In this document: in pieces, positions 7,247 to 9,164 of the stretch
How the letters are laid out: every line of letters begins with the position of its first letter
Numbering within the stretch: position 1 is the first letter of the stretch
Assembly (NCBI GenBank): GCA_027483285.1
Contig: JAIXUZ010000197.1
Coordinates: 1-9,164 of the forward strand
Direction of reading: 5' to 3'
Source: Bacteroidota bacterium
Lineage (GTDB): Bacteria > Bacteroidota > Bacteroidia > CAMBQF01
Length of the DNA: 9,164 nt
The notes under the pieces: model-generated
Told to the model about the DNA's origin: nothing
The model's database searches: none
What the model saw: the letters and a program-made list of their open reading frames with translations, nothing else
Made by a program: the position numbers and the translations under genes

Positions 7247-8071
7247 TTATAGTTTTTTACTTAGAATTACCGCCATTTCCTGTTGCATTTTCAGTGCTTC
7301 TTCGCGGGCTTTTTCGGCAAAATCAGCACCGTCCGAAGCAAAAATAATAGAGCGCGAGGCATTCACCAATAAGCCAACATCAGGCGTTAAACCGTATCGG
7401 CAAACATCTTGCAAACTGCCACCCTGCGCGCCTACGCCGGGCACTAAAAAAAAGTGGTTGGGCACCAGTTTACGCACTTCGCCCAACATCTCGGGCCTTG
7501 TAGCGCCTACTACAAACATGGTGTTGGCATCAGTGCCCCAATACGATACTGTTTTTAATACGCGTTCGTATACACGTTCCGGGCCGTCAAATGTCTCCAG
7601 CGACAATGTTTGAAAATCCATCGCACCCTCGTTTGATGTTAAGGCCAACACAATGGCCCATTTGCCATCCTGCTGCAAAAAGGGGGTAATACTATCTTTA
7701 CCCATATACGGTGAGAGGGTGATACTGTCAAAGCCCAGCTCATCAAAAAAAGCTTTGGCATATTGCTGGCCGGTATTTCCAATATCGCCGCGCTTAGCAT
7801 CAGCAATGGTAAACATATCTTGCGGAATTACCTCCAACGTTTTTTGCAGCGTATCCCACCCCTTTGGCCCCAGCGATTCGTAAAAGGCAAGGTTGGGTTT
7901 GTAAGCCACACACAGGTCGTGCGTAGCTTCTATAATAGCTTTGTTAAATTCAAAAACAGGGTCAGGTGCATTGCGCAGAATGGCCGGAAGTTTGGTTATA
8001 TCGCTATCTAAGCCAACACATAAAAACGATTGCTTAGCGCGTATTTGAGAAATGAGTTGTTGTCTAGTCAC
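7247..8071 (-). CDS. pyrF: Orotidine 5'-phosphate decarboxylase, type 2
   Basis: The enzyme converts OMP to UMP with release of CO2, the last step of de novo pyrimidine synthesis in the cytoplasm. The 274-residue length matches the longer type 2 group rather than the roughly 230-residue E. coli type. Visible motifs are CVGLDSD (18-24, with D22), YKPN (57-60, K58), the catalytic DAKRGDIG (91-98, D91/K93/D96), PGVGAQGG (211-218) and the phosphate-binding NASR (237-240, R240). All key residues are present. The start is a GTG (8071-8069): the resulting MTRQQLISQIR is the normal family N terminus, and the next in-frame methionine is residue 86. A promoter-like element sits directly upstream. The AlkB-like gene follows after 66 bases. 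Confidence 0.96.
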   Translation of the reverse strand: MTRQQLISQIRAKQSFLCVGLDSDITKLPAILRNAPDPVFEFNKAIIEATHDLCVAYKPNLAFYESLGPKGWDTLQKTLEVIPQDMFTIADAKRGDIGNTGQQYAKAFFDELGFDSITLSPYMGKDSITPFLQQDGKWAIVLALTSNEGAMDFQTLSLETFDGPERVYERVLKTVSYWGTDANTMFVVGATRPEMLGEVRKLVPNHFFLVPGVGAQGGSLQDVCRYGLTPDVGLLVNASRSIIFASDGADFAEKAREEALKMQQEMAVILSKKL

Positions 8072-8075
8072 AATG

Positions 8076-8106
8076 CAAAGTTAATCATTTAGCAATGCGC
8101 TTAAAA
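8076..8106 (-). promoter_or_regulatory. Bacteroidota-type promoter for pyrF
   Basis: On the minus strand TAACTTTG (8083-8076) matches the -7 consensus TAnnTTTG exactly. Exactly 19 bases upstream is TTTT (8106-8103), one mismatch from the -33 box TTTG. The -7 box ends only 4 bases before the GTG at 8071. Transcription would therefore begin at or next to the start codon, suggesting a leaderless or nearly leaderless mRNA. Confidence 0.6.
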
Positions 8107-8167
8107 TGCCAATGGTTGAAACCTAATCGCTCCCTATACAGTTTCAGCCTAACCTAACTATGGAATA

Positions 8168-8803
8168 ATGAAGATTAAAGCCCTTTTATTTGTATTGTTT
8201 ATTTATAGCATATGCAATGCCCAGAATACTACGATAGAAGTCGGAAAAATGAACGTGTTTTACATTGGTGTGGAGAACCCTGTAACGGTATTACCAAAGC
8301 CTGATTCTATTTCAATAAGTAATGGAAAGTTATTGAGTAGTTCGATGGGTAGTTACCTTATAGAAACAACTGAAACTCCTGCATCAAAGTGTATAATTAA
8401 AGCCTGGAAAAATGGCAAAGTAAACGCTTCTAAAGAATTCAGGGTTAAACGTATCCCTATTCCTGAAATAACGGTTTTAGGCAAATCAAATACAATCGTA
8501 CCGGCAAGCCTGTTTCATAAATCCGCAGGCGTCAATTGCATTTTAGAAAACTTTGATTTTGATGTAGCTATCAATATAAAAGAATACGAGGTAACCTATA
8601 TACCTAAAAAAGGAATCCAGCAAACCACAATATGTATTGGTGCTGTATTTAGTTCCAATGTTAAATACTGGGTGGAAAACGCTAAATCCGGCGACATATT
8701 TTTATTCAAAAAAGTGCAAGGCCAACAAGTGAAATTTGCAGACAAACCCTACGATTCAAGAATAATAGAGATGGGCGGTATGTTTATAGAAGTTGGGGAA
8801 TAA
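8168..8803 (+). CDS. Secreted protein resembling the C-terminal domains of GldM
   Basis: The protein has 211 residues with a signal peptide MKIKALLFVLFIYSICNA, probably cut before Q19. It lacks a proper lipobox, so a soluble periplasmic or exported product is expected. The mature part resembles the last two periplasmic domains of GldM, the inner-membrane T9SS/gliding motor protein. KMNVFYIGVENPVTV (27-41) matches the start of the third domain, FRVKRIPIPEITVLG (91-105) the junction, and AGVNCILENFDFDVAINIKEYEV (120-142) with ENAKSGDIFLFKKVQG (170-185) the last domain. The GldM transmembrane helix and first periplasmic domains are absent. The match is from memory of the family pattern and is fairly strong; the function is unknown. 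It is divergent from pyrF and ends 13 bases from lepA. The ATG at 8168 overlaps the stop of a two-codon reading frame (8160-8168). Confidence 0.75.
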   Translation: MKIKALLFVLFIYSICNAQNTTIEVGKMNVFYIGVENPVTVLPKPDSISISNGKLLSSSMGSYLIETTETPASKCIIKAWKNGKVNASKEFRVKRIPIPEITVLGKSNTIVPASLFHKSAGVNCILENFDFDVAINIKEYEVTYIPKKGIQQTTICIGAVFSSNVKYWVENAKSGDIFLFKKVQGQQVKFADKPYDSRIIEMGGMFIEVGE

Positions 8804-8816
8804 AGCCCAACAACAG

Positions 8817-9164
8817 TTAGTCCAACTTAAGCACCGCCATAAACGCCTGTTGCGGTATCTCTACGTTACCAACCTGGCGCATGCGTTTCTTGCCTTTCTT
8901 CTGCTTTTCAAGCAGCTTACGCTTACGCGAGATATCACCACCGTAGCACTTGGCCGTTACATCTTTACGAAGGGCTTTAACTGTTTCGCGGGCAATAACC
9001 TTAGAACCAATGGCAGCCTGTATAGCAATTTCAAACTGCTGGCGCGGAATAAGTTCGCGCAGCTTTTCGCAAATACGTTTACCTAAGTCGTAGGCGTTGT
9101 CTTTATGTATAAGAGCCGATAAGGCATCCACCGGCTCGCCGTTAAGCATTAAGTCAAGCTTTAC
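8817..9164 (-). CDS. lepA: Elongation factor 4 (LepA), C-terminal part (5' end off the window)
   Basis: This is a translational GTPase that acts on the ribosome and can back-translocate it. Only the last 115 residues are in the window, open to the right edge, so the GTPase domain is not seen. The visible part is the LepA-specific C-terminal region: NGEPVDALS, ELIPRQQFEIAIQAAIGSK, IARETVKALRKDVTAKCYGG, DISRKRKLLEKQKKGKKRM and RQVGNVEIPQQAFMAVLKLD, ending normally. The Lys/Arg-rich run is the part of the C-terminal domain that contacts ribosomal RNA. It shows no degradation. It converges with the GldM-like gene, with 13 bases between stops. Confidence 0.96.
   Translation of the reverse strand, partial: VKLDLMLNGEPVDALSALIHKDNAYDLGKRICEKLRELIPRQQFEIAIQAAIGSKVIARETVKALRKDVTAKCYGGDISRKRKLLEKQKKGKKRMRQVGNVEIPQQAFMAVLKLD

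Noticed and set aside
8793..9086. Plus-strand open frame of 97 codons
   Set aside because: It is antisense to lepA, which matches a highly conserved protein almost residue by residue.
8817..9149. Treating the lepA fragment as a complete gene starting at 9149
   Set aside because: The frame stays open to the window edge and the visible residues are only the LepA C-terminal domain, so the methionine at 9149 is internal.

Overview
The window looks like chromosomal DNA from a member of the Bacteroidota. The evidence is a large secreted protein with a C-terminal sorting domain of the type IX secretion system (T9SS), a secreted relative of the T9SS/gliding protein GldM, a DUF2851 protein, and promoter-like boxes matching the Bacteroidota consensus TTTG-N19-TAnnTTTG. 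Genes are tightly packed. I see no mobile element, CRISPR array, tRNA or rRNA, and no gene-free stretch over 300 bases. The longest gaps are about 120 bases (544-665 and 3322-3443).

Layout, left to right. A DUF2851 gene (minus strand) runs off the left edge. Divergent from it are an ABC ATPase and its permease (666-2347, plus), a two-gene exporter most like the lantibiotic/bacitracin-type transporters. Facing them is a minus-strand pair with a one-base stop/start overlap: a glyoxalase-fold (VOC) protein followed by a YdeI/OmpD-associated family protein (3321-2351). Next comes a 1042-residue secreted protein (3444-6572, plus) with a signal peptide, seven propeller-like repeats, a stalk of PKD and Ig-like modules, and a T9SS tail. 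Facing it are an AlkB-type dioxygenase and, upstream of that, pyrF (8071-6578, minus). A small secreted GldM-C-terminal-like protein (8168-8803, plus) follows. The 3' end of lepA (elongation factor 4, minus) runs off the right edge.

The genes do not form one pathway. Housekeeping functions (pyrF, lepA), DNA or RNA repair (AlkB-like), a small exporter, and two envelope or secreted products alternate on the two strands. The most interesting points are the stand-alone GldM-like protein, the paired gain of cysteines in two Ig-like modules of the T9SS cargo, and a pyrF promoter placed so close to a GTG start that the mRNA may be leaderless. Three convergent gene pairs end only 3 to 13 bases apart.
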